64,000 nucleotides of DNA from Apus apus (Eukaryota; Chordata; Aves; Apodiformes; Apodidae). The notes below the pieces were generated by a model. It did not search any database. It worked only from the letters and a program-made list of their open reading frames with translations, and was not told where the DNA came from. Where the stretch lies: positions 15,814,780-15,878,779 of the forward strand of contig NC_067291.1 in assembly GCF_020740795.1 (NCBI RefSeq), given 5' to 3'. Position 1 is the first letter of the stretch, and every line of letters begins with the position of its first letter. Of the stretch, positions 37,601-52,600 are shown one piece after another. Made by a program: the position numbers and the translations under genes.

Positions 37601-40600
37601 CCATTCTCTGCTTACTCCCAGGGGATCGTGGTGCCTCTCTTGCTTCTGGTGCTTTTGTATCAGAGTCAGTTTGAGCATGAAAATGTTGGTTTGGGTGTGT
37701 AAATGTGCTGCTGACTTGCTTTTCAGTCGAGCTTCATGCGGAGCGTGCGACTCTCCGACTCTTTGTGCAAGAACCAGTTGTGGAATGGGCTGGTCACCAT
37801 CACACTCTTGGAGGGGAAGAACATCTCCAGAGGGGCCTTGACAGAGATTTTTATTCTCCTCAAACTGGGAGATCAAAGATACAAGAGTAAGGTAAGTATT
37901 AAGGATTTTCTGAAGTTTGCTGAAGCCACTAAGATCCTTGGTGTTTCTTTTACTGGTGTTGCTACCTCAGATGGAACTATTCTTGAGTCTCTTCAATATA
38001 AATAAGATTAAAACCAGGAGACCAGATCAGGGACATTAACATTTTACTAATATGTTTTACATGCCAGTATAGAAATAGGAAGTTAAGAATATTGTGTGTA
38101 TCTGGTTTGTGCATTTAACATACTCATCATATGGATGGATGTTTGACATAACTATGAAAGGAAATAAAGCTACACGCATCACACGTGTTTTGTTCTCTGC
38201 CAACACAGAAGTTGGGTTTGCAATGTTAGGTATGCTGGAAAAGCAGACCTGAAATGGTTGCCAATGCAGGGGAGTTATTATTTTTTTATTGCACCTTTCT
38301 TGAAAAATGTTAGAGATAGCAGAACCTACCCTTCACCCCACCAACACACAGAATACGCCAGTTTTCATTTCAATTTTTATTCTTTCAGGCTGTGTTTACT
38401 TGTATCCAGTACTGTTTCATGGTAATCTAAGAAATGAATGGGATTCCCAAAGATACAGATTTCATCTCCAAAGTCTAGTAAGGAGAGAGGGTATAATTAA
38501 AAAATATCCTGTTAAAAAAGCAAGAGCTCTGCATGTCGTGAACTGAAAGTGTGGAGGGAGGAGGAAACAAACCCCCTCCTGTAAAAATGTACAGAGCATA
38601 ACATTCAGATGTGGGTGCATCTGAAACTTACACTCTGTCCCCCACATTGGATCTCAAACCAAGGGTCGTGATAGAATGTTTTCATTTAGAAAAGCAGCTT
38701 TGAAAATTAACACATGGGTTAGTTATTTCAGAATAAATATACATTATTTGAGTTAAGATTCCTTTTTATGTTTCTCTTTAATGGTCCATAACCTGTGTCA
38801 TGAGTCTGCAAGACTGCAGTGTTTGCAGTCATAGAAAATTAAAAAGTTTAAAATGAAAAGTCATGTACATTGTGGCCTGCAGGGAGCTAATTGTTTAGTA
38901 TTTCTGTCTGAGGTCCACTAAAAGTTGGGGACCACTGCTTTTGCACCCTAATCAGACTTCAAATTGGCGTGTTCTTTCCTGGAGTTTATTCAGCTTATGA
39001 AGCATGATCTCTCATGGTCCAGCAAAGAGACAGGGTGGGAGAAATCCTAGTCATGGTCTAGCTAATCCTATCTCCTGTTCTCACAGTGGCCATGCTGATA
39101 CTGATGGTGGGTAGTGTAGTGTGATCTAAACTGCAGGTCCCAATCCAGTGAATACTCAGAGTAACCTGATCACATGAACAATCCCACCCAACTCAGAGGG
39201 ACAATTTAGAGATACCAAACTAACTGGGTGTTGATAATTTCAAGGCTGCTCCTTCTTTGCCTATATCTTCACACAAAAGGGTGAAAAATACTTAATTAGG
39301 CTCCTGAAGTCATTCAAACTTGTTTTCAGGTGTCAGTTCGCAAAAGGTTTAGTTGTGATTTCTTCCAGTGTATGAGGTTGAATGTAACCATAGTCAGCTG
39401 GAAGTGGAAGCTGATGGATCCACCTTGCATTTCAGAATTGCTCCAGCCAGTTATTCATATCACACTTCTATATTTGTCATTGCTGGGAGAGGGAAAGATG
39501 AGGCTTTGTGTGATGGGCTGAGGATCTTTGGTTGGAATGACCTTAGTATTTGATGTTCTAACATCCACCCTTGTTCTTGTAGAAGAATTGATATGTGCTT
39601 TACTGTGGAAATAAGTACCATTTAAGAAAAGTAAATACTATAACTGCATGTTTTCTAGACACTGTGTAAGAGTGCAAATCCTCAGTGGAGGGAACAGTTT
39701 GATTTTCACTACTTCTCTGACAGGAAGGATATGTTGGACATAGAGGTCTGGAGAAAGGATAACAAAAAGCATGAGGAGCTTTTGGGAACGTAAGTCTTTG
39801 GGGTTTTTTTGGGAGATGTTAAGTTAAAGAGACAAATGTGATTTTTATATATTTTTTTTAAATAATAATTGATCAATTTTTTTTCATTGCTAGTATACTC
39901 TGTGTTTCTCTCCTTGTTCCAGTCATGTCCGGATGCCTCTGTATGTTTATTAAAACCTATTACTGGGTAATTGATTAACTATGACCTGAATGCAGAGACA
40001 CCTAAGCTGGCTCTGCACACACTGACTGCAAAATCCCAAATCCTGCGGGAGCCGAGTGGCAGCGGCTGCTGGGAGAGCTGGTGGCAGCCGGGAGGCGGTA
40101 CTTGTCTGCGTGTGAATGGTGGTACCGCTGCAGGCCTCTCCTGCTCCGCAGGCTTGACTGGTGCCACCTTGGGGAACTTTGTGTTCCTTTTGAGTGGCAC
40201 TGGTGTCCCTTTTCTCTGTTTGCATCTCAGGGGCATGTTGTTGTAGTCTTGTTTACAGGTGGATCCTGTTACCTGAGCTTGCTTTAGTTGGGTAAACTCT
40301 TCCCCAGCGCCGCAAAGGACTGCTAACAGTGGATTTGGTGCCCCATGCTATTGCACAAGCTCATGTTGCTTAAAACAGCATTTTCCAGGGGTGGCCTCAA
40401 AGGTGATTTATCTATCTCCTGGCTGGTACCATATGTTGTCCCACTGCAATGTTCTTTCATAGCTTCAAGTTTTCAAGTAATGATCTAATGCCACATTAGC
40501 AGATGAGATGTTTTGTGAGTTATCAGTTTAACCTTTTATTTAAATTTCTTAGTAGGAATAGAATATGGTTCCTACTCTTACATCCTAGTCTTTCCCCTCC

Positions 40601-43600
40601 CCTCACACTCCTTATTTTGTTCAGTATTGGTAAGCTCTTTGTTTCCTAGTAGTAACCATATCTTTCCTCCTGTTGCCTCCTCCCTTATTTTGCCTTGTGG
40701 TGTTGTCCTCTAGACTCATCTCCTTGAACTGCATCTGCACAATTGGCTACAGGCAGCAGCTCCAAGAGCCACTTAATTTACCAGGGCCTCTCTTTGGTCT
40801 CGGGGTGCTTATCTGCTTGCAGGATCAGTGCCACAACCTCTAAATCCCTAGGGGCAGGGATCCTGTCTGCAGTTGTTTGCCATTCTCACCTGGTGAGGGT
40901 TTCACAACTTGCTGACTAAATAACAGTAACTCATAAGAACATTCTCTTATTTTAAGCATTCCAGTAGTTTGAAACTATTCCCTGAGAAGAACAATGCCCT
41001 TTTTGGCTCTACAAATGTTTGTGGTTTTGCAGAGCAGGAAATGTTTTCTGGCTGAATGCTATGGCTCATCACATGGAGAAGTGGCTGAAGATGAATCTGT
41101 TCTTTCCATTCTCATAGTTCCTTTTATTACTTCTGATATTCTGTTTAGAGTTAACAAATGCAGCAGTGTTTGCAGCTTGTTCAATCTTCCTGATGCTGGA
41201 GCAGTTCTTCCTTAAGTTTTTTTCCCTTTTTTTTTTTTTCCTTATTTTTTTTCTTTCCTACTGGCTTCTGGCAGGTGGTGTTCAGTGTGGCAAAAAATGA
41301 TCAGCCAAATGCTTATTCTATTATAAAAGATTTCAGCACTGGGAAAGCTTGCAGGTGCTAGATTTACCTTAAAGTTATTTTTGCTGTCTATGTCGAGAGA
41401 AAATATTACTGTTGTTGCACAGCAAATGCACCATAGCATCAAAGCAGAAAAAAAATTCTACTAGACTTTAAAGAATGATTGCAAGAATAAGTAAACAGCA
41501 AATGTGTAATAACAAGCCTTGTTCGTACAGTGTAGAAACTTTTGCCACCCAATAAATAATATTTAATGAAGGGTTCAAGTGCAGCTTAAGCTGGAAAAGG
41601 ATTATGTAGACAAAACATTATTATGAGGTGCCATGTTTACTGTCTCCATTATTTTCAAGTTGAATTTTGAGATTTCTGGATTTCACAACATCACTGGAAG
41701 ATTCTTCAGTAAAATGTTCATAGGTTATATTTGGTCATTATGTACAGCAGTATAACCCAACTGCCCTCAAATACTTCACATGGTTTGAAGGAAAAGGCAA
41801 AATTTGCTGGATCTTAATTAAGAATTCTGTGGTCAATTTGAGGATTGAGTTAGGATTCATTATGCTCCCTCAGGGCCATGTAGGCTGAACTGTGTTGGTT
41901 AGACACACAAAGACAACATTTTAAATGAAGCTGAGAAGATGCACAAGGTGGAATCAGGTATGATAATCCAGACTGCTGAACTTTTGTGGAAAAAAGACCT
42001 CTGTTAATGCCTTTAGACCTAGGATTTCATGTAGGATGGATTCCTTAAGCCCCTGGAACATGGCTCTGCTCCCAGGCATAATTTGGTTTCAAGGTAAAAT
42101 ATTGTTTTTTGAACTAGGACCTGAAGTGTCTGTGGAGACTTTTGAAAGTGTAAAGTAAGAAATGCGTTGGACCTCCAGTACTAAAGACTAACACTTGGGG
42201 CCTTTGTCTGCTTCTGAATTAGTGAAGAAACATCCAGTGCCATTCCATGTCACCCTCATCACAGAATGAACCCTCACTCTCAGTGCACATTGCAAGTTAA
42301 GTTATTCAGCTTACCTGTGTTCTCCTTAGATTTTTCAACTGGATCCATTTTTTCTCCCTCGCTCAAAATACCACAGCGTAGAGTGGTTCTACTGCCAGGG
42401 TCCAACACTTAGGGGTGGCTGTGTTTGGGTGCTGGATGAAATAATCCCTCTATTTAGTCTGCACAGAACTGTTGGTAACATTTATTGAGTGCTTTTTGTG
42501 TCCTTGGGGATAAGAGGCATGCTATAAACAGAAGATTATGTTAATGTGTATTAATAAACAAAGGTGTTAACTGTGCTGAGTTTGTCCAGGCAGAGTTAAA
42601 TTGTTTATGCCACGTTGTTAGAGAGTGTTTCTGCATTAAGGGATACGTTTTGAAAAAGAGATGCTGCAAAATGTTGGAGTTTTTTTCCTCACATATTTAC
42701 CTCAAGAATGAGATTTTAGAAAAACTGCTAGACTTAAGACCATGAGCTATGAGATTGGAGTGCATCCAATATCTGTATGATGAATGCCTCCAGGAAACAG
42801 TGTCTTTCCAACAAGAAACAATCCTTATTTTAAAGGCCATGCTGTTGGGATGGAGCAGAAAATCTACTATAGCTGAATCCAAACCTTTCGTTTCAATTTC
42901 TCCAAGCTGCAGGAAGACTCAGACAACCAAAACTTATCTGTAGAATAAGGCAGAATAAGACCTTATTAATTGTATCTGTGACACCTGTGGCATTTGAAAT
43001 TCCTTTCCAAATATTAATCGTAGATGCATCTTACTGTGATAACAATACTGACCTCTTTTGTGAAAGGCTTTCAAGAATTTTGCAGGGAGAAAAATGGCAA
43101 TGATTTGTGCAGGTATTCTCATATGTATTTATATATATGTAAGGATACTTACTCATCAGAATTTGATGGACTATGGATTTAGTAATAAACTACAACTCCG
43201 TAATTACTGTGAGAATTTTAGTGAAATTTTAATGTTTGATGCTCTGATAAAATAAATTATTTAACCCCTAATTCGCTGTAGTGTTCTCAAGTAACATATC
43301 TCTGCAAAATAAATAAAATGGGCAGAAAAAAAGAGTTTGGCAGGTAAAGATGAGGGCTGTATGTCAAAAAAACAGTCTTAAACTAAAACTGAAGTTGTGG
43401 TATAATCCTCTGCAAGCCTAGAGGTTAAGGCAGAGGTGTAGACCTAAATATTGATCAGGACAAGAAAGGAAAGCATTAATTATTAGTGGTTAAAAAAAAA
43501 AAAAGCGATACATTGGTGTGCACAATGTATTCTCATCTTACAGAATTTATAATCTCTACAGAGAGGTTATACTAGCATTTAATATAAAATGTAGCAGAAG

Positions 43601-46600
43601 ATGACAACAGACAGAGCTATCCTGCTCTGAGATAGGATTACTATGTTGAGAACTTAACTCAGGAGATCATTTACATCACCTGAAATACAGATAATCTTGA
43701 GTTTTTTCCCTTTGCATTCAGATCAGGCAACTTTTCAGCAAAAAGTGGATTGAGTCCATTAGTTTTATACTCTGCCCATTGTCATAGTTTTTTACCACTT
43801 TTCCTGTGAAATAATTATCTGTAATAAGGTCTTGCAGATAAAAAGCTGAGAAAGGAGGAAAGGAAGCATTTCTGTTTCAGGAGGATGGGGGGAAGTAGTT
43901 TGGAAATCATTAGACTCGTTTTAATAGGTGTAGAACTGTTTGTGTGGAAACTGCTGAATTTATTTAGTAAATTGAATGTCTAATTGTTTCACCAAGCTGC
44001 AGGCTTTGCAGTCTGATCAATTATGTTGTATAACCTAAATGAAACAGATTGGTTTTGGTTTTTTTCTTCCTTAAGACTTTTTTCATTCGCAAGTGCAAAA
44101 GTGGATTTTCTTTGCAGTTCCTCAAAAGAAAATACAGAGGCATACCATCACCTTGAGTGAACACAGATGTTTCAAGGAAGTTAGTTTTTACTAACGGAAA
44201 ATCAGACATGATTTGAGGAAGAAATGCTTGTACTTCATCTCCTGCTGTTTTCCCCTCCACATGTGCATCCCTCTGACCCCCACACCCTTATATTCAATCT
44301 TTTCTTTGACCTTTGGATAATCAAATTCTTTTAATAAGAGAAACAATTTCAATTTGCCAAAACAAGCTAGAATCATGTTTGACTTTGCCTTTGAGATATG
44401 AGAGATTTCTGAGTTTATTTATTGGTGGGAGACACAGTGTTGTCTGAATGAGCTGTCTTTTCTCTCTTACCCCATGGAAAGTTCTTAACATGAAAAAGCA
44501 AATGCAGCTTTTCCCAGTTTTGAACTGTGAGTGGGTGGTTTATGAAATGCTGATGTGGGAGACATGGCCAGTGTTGCCAGCTGAACCACAGACCAGCTGG
44601 GTGACCCTGAGTTTTCCCCTCTCCTTGGTTCAGTTTCTTCAACTGTAAAAAAAAAAAAAAAACCACACCAAAAAACTCAAGATAACAACACATCCCCCCT
44701 TTTGCAGTGATACCAAAAGTATCAGTAAAACTGCTGCAGCTTGAGAAGCAGATGTGTTAGCGCAGCCAAGGTGATGTTGACTTCCAGTGTGGAAGTGATA
44801 CTGTCTTTTTTCTCAATTGTTTGCTTTTTTGGTGGTTGTTTTATTTCTTTTCGGCATATCTTCTCTTGTCATATCTTTCTGAAGAGTCTAGGCATAGCAA
44901 TGAGCTTCAAATGCAACCTCTCACACTTGAAAATTGTGTTGAGAGGCAGCCTACATGCCAAACGGTATTGGTACCCTTCCTGGTTTATTTTCTTTCTCTT
45001 TCAAAGCAATTGAAAGCAGTTAATAAGAGTAAACTTACAACCTGTTGTATGTTCAGTGGGGTGAATAGCAAAGAGCACACTTAAGGCAAAGGCAGCCCCA
45101 TTGGTTCTGGTGGGAAGCAGCTTACACAAAGAGCTGTGTTTTAATAGACGGAGCTGGTTGTCTCACAAACTCATCAGAGCAATGACTTACTTCATAGCAT
45201 AGTTTGTTGGGTTTTCAGGCTGAAATGTTTTAGGATTATTTTTTTTTTCTTGCCCCCCTTAGCATTCACAGAAAATAGGCTGTTAAGAAGCGGAAAGCAT
45301 GCAATTTATAGCAGATGGGTATAAACCGCTCCAGCACTACTACTGGAATGGGATCAATCAGGAACACTACATGCACCATTTACCCAGAAGAAACCCACCT
45401 GGGGGAACCCTGTGGAATTTTAGCCTATTAAGACAACACCTTAACAAGTTTAGTTTAAATAAAAACTTGTCGGCAGGCATTAAGCGCAGCGCCAGCTCTC
45501 GCTCTCTGCCATCCGCTCGCCCTCCCTTTGAGCAGTGTGGCTCCCCTTGCACCGTGCTAACAAAGCTTCTCCTTCCTTCATTTTTTTTTGTTTTTTTTTT
45601 TTGTTTCCTTTTTCATCTGTAACTTTTGTTCAGCCTGTTCTTAAAAGCCAAGGCCCATGGAGGTTCAGAAAAGTTCCACTCCATTTACTGGACTTCTAAA
45701 TAGAAGGTATTTAGCTGAGCCAAGTGATTAGGCTTTCTGTTGCTTTTAACCGCTCCCTTCACGTATAACTGGCTGTCTAGTGATCTCTCTCTCTGCTTCA
45801 GCCCATCCTCATCTTTTATTATGGTTTCTTTATGAATGTTTCTCTGTTTTTCCTCCTAATTATATATATATATTTTTTTTTTTTTTGAGGGGAAATATCA
45901 GGTTAATGATACATATTATGTACAGGGGTTGGGAGGGACTTTTAAGACAATCCTTCCCTTTGGGAAATAGAACAGTACGCTGAAAATGTAGCTCTAGTAA
46001 GGCTTGTAAAAGAGATTGGGGCATACAGTATAATGTAGCATAAAATGGAGTATGTGACTAAAGAAACTAATCTATTTTAGGCTAATGTTTTAAATTTTGT
46101 GTTTGCCCCTTTTCCCCCATGTGAAATAAAATTGTGTCTCAAATCCATCACAAAACACTAGGGGATTTTAGAGGGGTAGTGAGGCAGGCCAGAGTTAAGT
46201 TTTACTTTTCCTACTGTACTCACAGCCCAAACCTTTTAACTCTGCTTACCAGTGTGTGAACCAGAAAGCAAAATTGACAGTAAGTGCAATACAAACTGGC
46301 TAATTGGTTTCCCATGTTTAATTTTGAGATGCCTTTTTTTTTGCATTCTTTCCATCCTAAACAAGCAATAAGTTTTGGTGCCTGCATGCTACTGAAATCA
46401 ATATAACTGTTGCACTTTTTTCCCAGCTCCTTTTTCTTATTAACCCATGGCAATGTCATTCCAGGTGCCAAGTTGACATAACTGCCCTGCCAACGAAGCA
46501 GACCAATTGCTTAGAGCTGCCTCTGGAAAAACATCCAGGGTCCCTGCTGATGTTGGTTGCTGTTGCCCCATGTACAGGAGTGTCTATCTCTGACCTGTGT

Positions 46601-49600
46601 GTCTGCCCTTTGGCAGACCCCAGTGAAAGGCACCAGATTGCACAGCGCTACGTGAGTTTGCATTTTTTTTTCTCTTCCTTTTTCCTCTTTTTTTTTAAAG
46701 CAGTCAAAATTGCAGGAAAAAAAAAGAAAAAGATTTGTCCAGTCATCATAACATGTCTCCTATCGGATAAAACTATTACATGGACTAGTTATTATGTTTG
46801 GAGTGGCAAGGAGGTTGGCAAGGCAGATAGACTTAAGCAATTTGGCTGCTTGTGTCTGAGTTTTAAACTAATATTTTTCTTTGCAAACTTGGATTGAATT
46901 AAGAGGTTATCATGGGGAATGTGAGACACTGAATATCATGTCGAGATCATAGTATACTTATATTTATTTCCTCCTTTGTTGAGGATGTGTTCTGTATGTT
47001 CAACTGCTGGAAGATAAAGACATGTGATAGCTTCCACACCTCAACCCTCAAAAGCTGGGCAAGGAGGAGTAATGTCCCTAAAATGAAGTGTGAGATGGAG
47101 GATGAGGAATTTGAACAACACAAATCAAAGTTACTTTTCAGGAGAGATTCCTCACTCCCAATTGAGTGTGTTGCCTTTCCAGCCCATGCTGCTTCTCCCG
47201 GTCTTTTTTGTTTTAAGTTGCAGATACTTGCATAAATATGCAGGGCTCCTTCCAATCTCCATCATAACATTAACAGGTAATTTATGTGAATGGAGAATTT
47301 CCTTAGGAGCAGGTGGTGTGTGATGACGTGAACCTCAGGGTCATGATGCAGTGAGACTGGGATAATGAACATGTATGAATGGGTATATCAGCTGCTGCGC
47401 TGACACTCCACAGCAATAGCAATGGATTTATAAATGTAAGTCACTCTTTCAGTAATTTCTGTTCCTTACTGAATTACAAACAAAATATATCTTTATGTTT
47501 TCTTCCTTGCAGTGTATAAAGAATTCCTTTTGGGACATAAAGGACGTTGGTTTCCTACAAGTCAAAGTTTTAAAGGCAGTGGATCTGTTGGCAGCAGATT
47601 TTTCAGGTATTTTATTTCTGTTTTGCAGCATGCAATGCTATAATGTCTTGTGAGTGCTACTTAGATGTCATGCAGTACTGTCAGTTGAAAACAAAAAAGT
47701 AAATCTTCCCATCATTTCTCCAGTGGTGAAACCTGCCTCAGGGAACTGAGATACCAAATGTTTCGACTCCCAGAAGCATGTGAAAAGGCCCAGTGGATGG
47801 AGATCTGATTTTCCTTTTAGGTCTAAGCAGTGTGACTGATAATTTCACACCTAGCAGGGTGTGCTGTGGCATTTCCCAGCAGGAATATGTAAAATAAGTC
47901 AATATCAAGTGATGGTGCCTACAAAATAGCCTCTCCATCTTCTTTTGGGTGCCTTGTGAGTTCGTGAATGAGACTGAAAGATTTTGGGGGCATCTGACAT
48001 GGTGCTGAGTGTGTGGGTGTGGGTGGTGCTGCAGGCTGTCACCCAAAAAAGAAAGCTTGCCAGCTATGGGGATGCAAGTGTGATGTTTTCTCTTACAGCT
48101 CAATTGAGGCTTTGATTTGGGATGATCTTTTTGGTGCTCTTACTCCAAGAATAGGATCGAATTTCCACTGAGATGATTGAGACCTCAAATTGTGCTTGTT
48201 CCTGACAGCATTGAACACTAACACCTGTTTCCCCAGGGAAGGTCTAGGGCATTCACACTTCTCTGTAATGACTGCCTGGATGTTACTATTTTTATTATCA
48301 CCTTCTCCAGGATTCTGGAGACCTTTTCATTCCTCTCTATATCTTGCAGCTCAATCACAGACACAGCATTGTGTGTTGTATATTTGTTGTCACAGTAATT
48401 TTTTTTAAGATAACTTGTTGATAAAGGCAGAAAAGATGCTAGAGAGAAAACACTCAGCCCATTCTCTAGTATGCATGAGGACATGGTAATGTAAGAGAAC
48501 ATTGCTCCTGAAATAAGGACCAAAGGAGGAAGCCCAAGGATAATCATGATGCTGTGTCAGGTTCAGTTCATTGCTTAAGGTTGCAATGGATAAAAAAAAA
48601 AGTTAGTGCAGGCAGTAAAATGTTGAAGAACTTTCTGAAACTTGAAAGCAAACAAAAATCTGCCAGTAATGAAAGGTAGCTTGTACAAAAATGCATTTCT
48701 AAATTGTCTTATTGTATGCATCTATATGGAATTAGGTGTGTAACTGCATCCTACTAAAAAATGTAAGAAGAGCTGTACCACAGCAAAGCAGAGCCTTTGC
48801 CAAATAGCAAGTCTAGAGCTATCTAGAAATACATGAGGTTTTAATACAGACAGTGTTCCAGGGAAGGAGCTGAGCCCAGAAGGTTCTCTACCCTTTGGAA
48901 AACTCCACTGATGCTAATGCAGTTGCATCAGTGATGGATTTAGCCCCCTTTCCCTCAGTACTTAAACAGGAGCGTGTGGGTGGATAATGAACATTGGAAG
49001 AGACACGCAGGTTCTTGATTCTGCAATTCAAAGACTTTTCATAGAGTATGTGACTCACATTCCTTGTGCATAGCACAGAATGAAATTCTGCTTAAGTAAA
49101 AGGTTACTCAGTCTGTCATTATATTCAAAATAACCCAGGCTTCGAGCCTGATTCATGAAGCAAATGACAAATTGTTTTTCAATGGCAGTGCTGAAAATAT
49201 CCTAGTATTATGCCGTAATAGACCCACCAAATTGCAAAAGGATGCAGCCATTTTAGGTAAAAATAGCATAATTTCTGATCGTGAAATGAGAGACATAAAG
49301 ATTAATTATCTGTTCTGAGCCATTCATAAATGATTAGTGCAGCAATTATGGGCTTCCATAATAGAGCCCTCCTAGAGCAGTGCCATATTTCCTGCATTAC
49401 CAGGGAGACTGCTCAGATTTATTGTTATTGATAAAAGTAAATTTGAAGTCCAGCTAAAAATCTGATACAGAGAAAATTGCAGAGACAAGAACAGGTACAA
49501 AGACTTCCAAGGGTTAATAGAGGAACTGCATAAACGGGTAGCATTCCCTCCCTGTCCTATCCCACAGCAGTCACAATTCTTGGGTGGGTGAACTTCTGGA

Positions 49601-52600
49601 AACCAGACGTCTTATGTCAAGGATAATGCTGCCTTATACCTTATTACTTATTCCCATAATAAAAATGGACTTTTGGTAAGATTAGAGTTGGTTGTCAGTT
49701 GATTATATGTTGGCATTATTGAGTTTAATTCCAAGTTTTTTAGTTTACTGTAATAACTATCAGAAAACAACAAAGTATCTGCTTTGGCTTTGAACAGTGC
49801 TTTGAAAGTCCATGTTTTGCCATTTGATGTAAATTTCAGGCTATTTGTTGCATGGATATATCAAATATGTAGCAGCTCTTCAGCCACAGTTAGCCCAGTT
49901 TGAGCCTTCCACATTTTTAGTTTCCTAGATAATAGTTTTGTTGATGCGAAGGTGACTTTTTTCTGCTTTGTTGGATGTTTTCTGTGCATGCATGAGAGTT
50001 CTTCTCAAACACTGCATTTGCTCACTGACCAAAAAATAGCATTCAGAATACCAAATTATACAGTGGGTTTGTTTTTTGGCATATACCAGCTTGCATTTCA
50101 AGCAGTTTCTCTGAAAGGCTACATGCATTTTCCACACTTATCAGAGAATGGACACATAAGCTGAAAAGAAGACAAATAGATTCCAGTCATACACATGGTC
50201 TTTAAACTTTACTGATATTGACTAGTTAATACCCACTGTTTACCTACTGAAAAGATTCCTCTTTAGTTCATAAGCTTCTCAGAGTAATAACCTTAGGAGC
50301 TCTGCATTAATAATACCAAAAAATAAGGATTAAGAAGAAGACAGTTTTGCTTAAATATCTTGTTTGATTGCTATCTAAGCCCTTGCATTTCTGACCTATT
50401 CAGTTGCCTACATAAAAGTGAGGTTATTGTGTCTGTGGCTGAGTTATACATGGACACTGAAGATGAGATTAAATCAGATACTGAGCCAGACACATTGATA
50501 AAGGGTACTCTGCTCAGGATGGAAACTGCTGAGCTGCAGTGGGTTATGAAAACCACAGATTCATCTGAGTTACCAAATAAATGAATTAGCAAACATGTCT
50601 TCACCATAACAGGTGCCACTTTGACATCCTTCTTTTGAGAGGAGTTCAGTTTTTCTGGTTTTTGAGGGTTTGTTTGCTTTGAGCACGATACCTGGTTCAC
50701 ACATGGATGCTGCAGTTGTTACTGGGTTTTGTTGAAACTGCAGCGCTGTGTAGGGTCTTCCCAGCTCCAAGGACTTGCTGTGTGGAACTGATTTAAGAAA
50801 TGCTGCTGATACCAACACAATGCTGTGCTTCTCCTGGTGTGGGTGCTCTAAGCAACTGAAGAAGACCACAGACTCTAAGCAGAGGATAAAACAGAGAGCT
50901 GTAACTGCAGCACTGATGCTTCCCTGAGTCAGAATCATGGTGCTGCTTTTGTTATGTCATCTGAGTAACTGTCAACATGAGCAGATTGTTCTTGCTTTAA
51001 AGACTCAGAGATGTGATTCACTGTAAAGTTCACGTTTCAGATGTCAGAGTAAAGCCACTTGAACAAGTTGTAAAGTTAAGTGTTAGAGTTCCCAGCACTG
51101 AGGATGCATTGGAGTTATTGTTTATTTAACAAGTCATTCCAACAGAACAAGGCAATTTGCAGTTCTTTTAATACGTTGTTTTTATTTGACTAGTGACTTT
51201 CCCAACCAAACTGCAAAGCAAGAGTGTGCATGCTAAATACCATAACTTCATTTGTTCTTCTTTTTTTTTTTTTTTTTGTCTTATCTAATCTAGGTAAAAG
51301 TGATCCTTTCTGTGTATTAGAGCTGGGAAATGACAGTCTTCAAACACACACTGTTTACAAGAACCTCAATCCAGAGTGGAACAAAGTTTTCACATTGTAA
51401 GTGGATTGCTTTTGAAGACCTGCTGCAATGCCAGTTAGCAGCTTAACTGTAAAACTATTGACTTTGGGAAAATACAAAGGTCAAGTTCAAGATATGTCAT
51501 TTTTTTTTCTCAGAGAGGATGTTGGAGAAACATCAAATATTACTCAATTAAAGCCTTTTGCCTTTTAGTAGTTATTGCGTGGAGTTTATTAATAGAAGTC
51601 ATTAAAAGAAAAATTACTGTGATATTTATAGGAGGAATCATGACTAGACATAATGGAGTCATAGCTGGATCCAAAAGATAATATAACAAAGTAGAGACCA
51701 GATACTCATGATTACATTTTCCATCATGTAAAACAAAATATGTTTTATTGAACCATGGTAGAATCCTTGTTTAATTAGTAAGTAAGTAGAAAATTAGAGT
51801 TCACGTTTCTGGTATAACTTCTGAATTTAAACCAGGCAAACATATCTTACCCCAAACTAGAATTTTAGATTTTAATGAAAATTAGAGTATTTTGTTCATA
51901 TTTTTAGTGACTTAAATGATCACTTTTGCTATTAATAAGGTGTCACTTTCAGGCAGCAAAAGGTTTGAATCTTGCTTAATGCTGACAAAGATTCTTGTGA
52001 ATAAGTGAGCGAGATAAATGTCTCCAAGAGTGTAGTAGTCTGTGGTGAGGGAGACAACCACAGGAAGGACAGTTTGAGAATGATGGACTTCCTGCAGAAG
52101 CAGCATTCATCAATACAGGGCTGGATGTGAACACTAAAGTATCTTATTTCTTTGATAGACGTACCTTGCTGGATTTCTGTTTCACTCATAGGTACAGCTG
52201 AAGGCATGTCTCTTGGGGTTCTTTGTTCTCAAGAAGTTTCCTCTCATCACAGTTTATTCTGAGATTGTGCCAGCAGATGAGTCTTGTCAGATGTTCAGCC
52301 AACAAAATCAGTCTAATAAGAATCCAAAAATATTTTATTTAAAAAGAAAGTTGGTGTCTATACTTCCTGTGGGTCTCAGAAACGCCAGCCATGGACTATC
52401 TCTAACTTCCTTTCTGCTGTTGAATGGCTAGTCCAGGGTCTTGCACCTCTGCTTAGATTTTGGTCATTAAAAAAATTTCAATTAAGCACCTTAAAAGCAA
52501 TTGATTATTTAGATTTCTTTTGGATCACAGTGGATCGCCCTGAGTGGATGAATCTATTTCAGGCAGAACATTCAATATCACAAGAGAGCCCTTCCCCATC

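Larger units (their letters stand above)
29445..37726 (+). other. MCTP2: MCTP2 intron 7 (8.3 kb)
   Basis: Contains a CpG cluster at about 32845-32950 inside a longer complex block (32600-33430), a conserved-looking stretch near 36030-36260, and an A13/G16 purine run (36441-36469). A few words near 29750-29850 hint at a very old SINE. The rest holds nothing recognisable. Confidence 0.85.

Noticed and set aside
45920..45975. Weak CR1-like words (ggttgggagggacttttaag)
   Set aside because: Too short and diverged to separate from chance, with no neighbouring CR1 landmarks.
50360..50584. 74-codon frame with an acidic, protein-like middle ([16 protein letters not shown])
   Set aside because: No splice sites in suitable phase and no family recognised; treated as chance.
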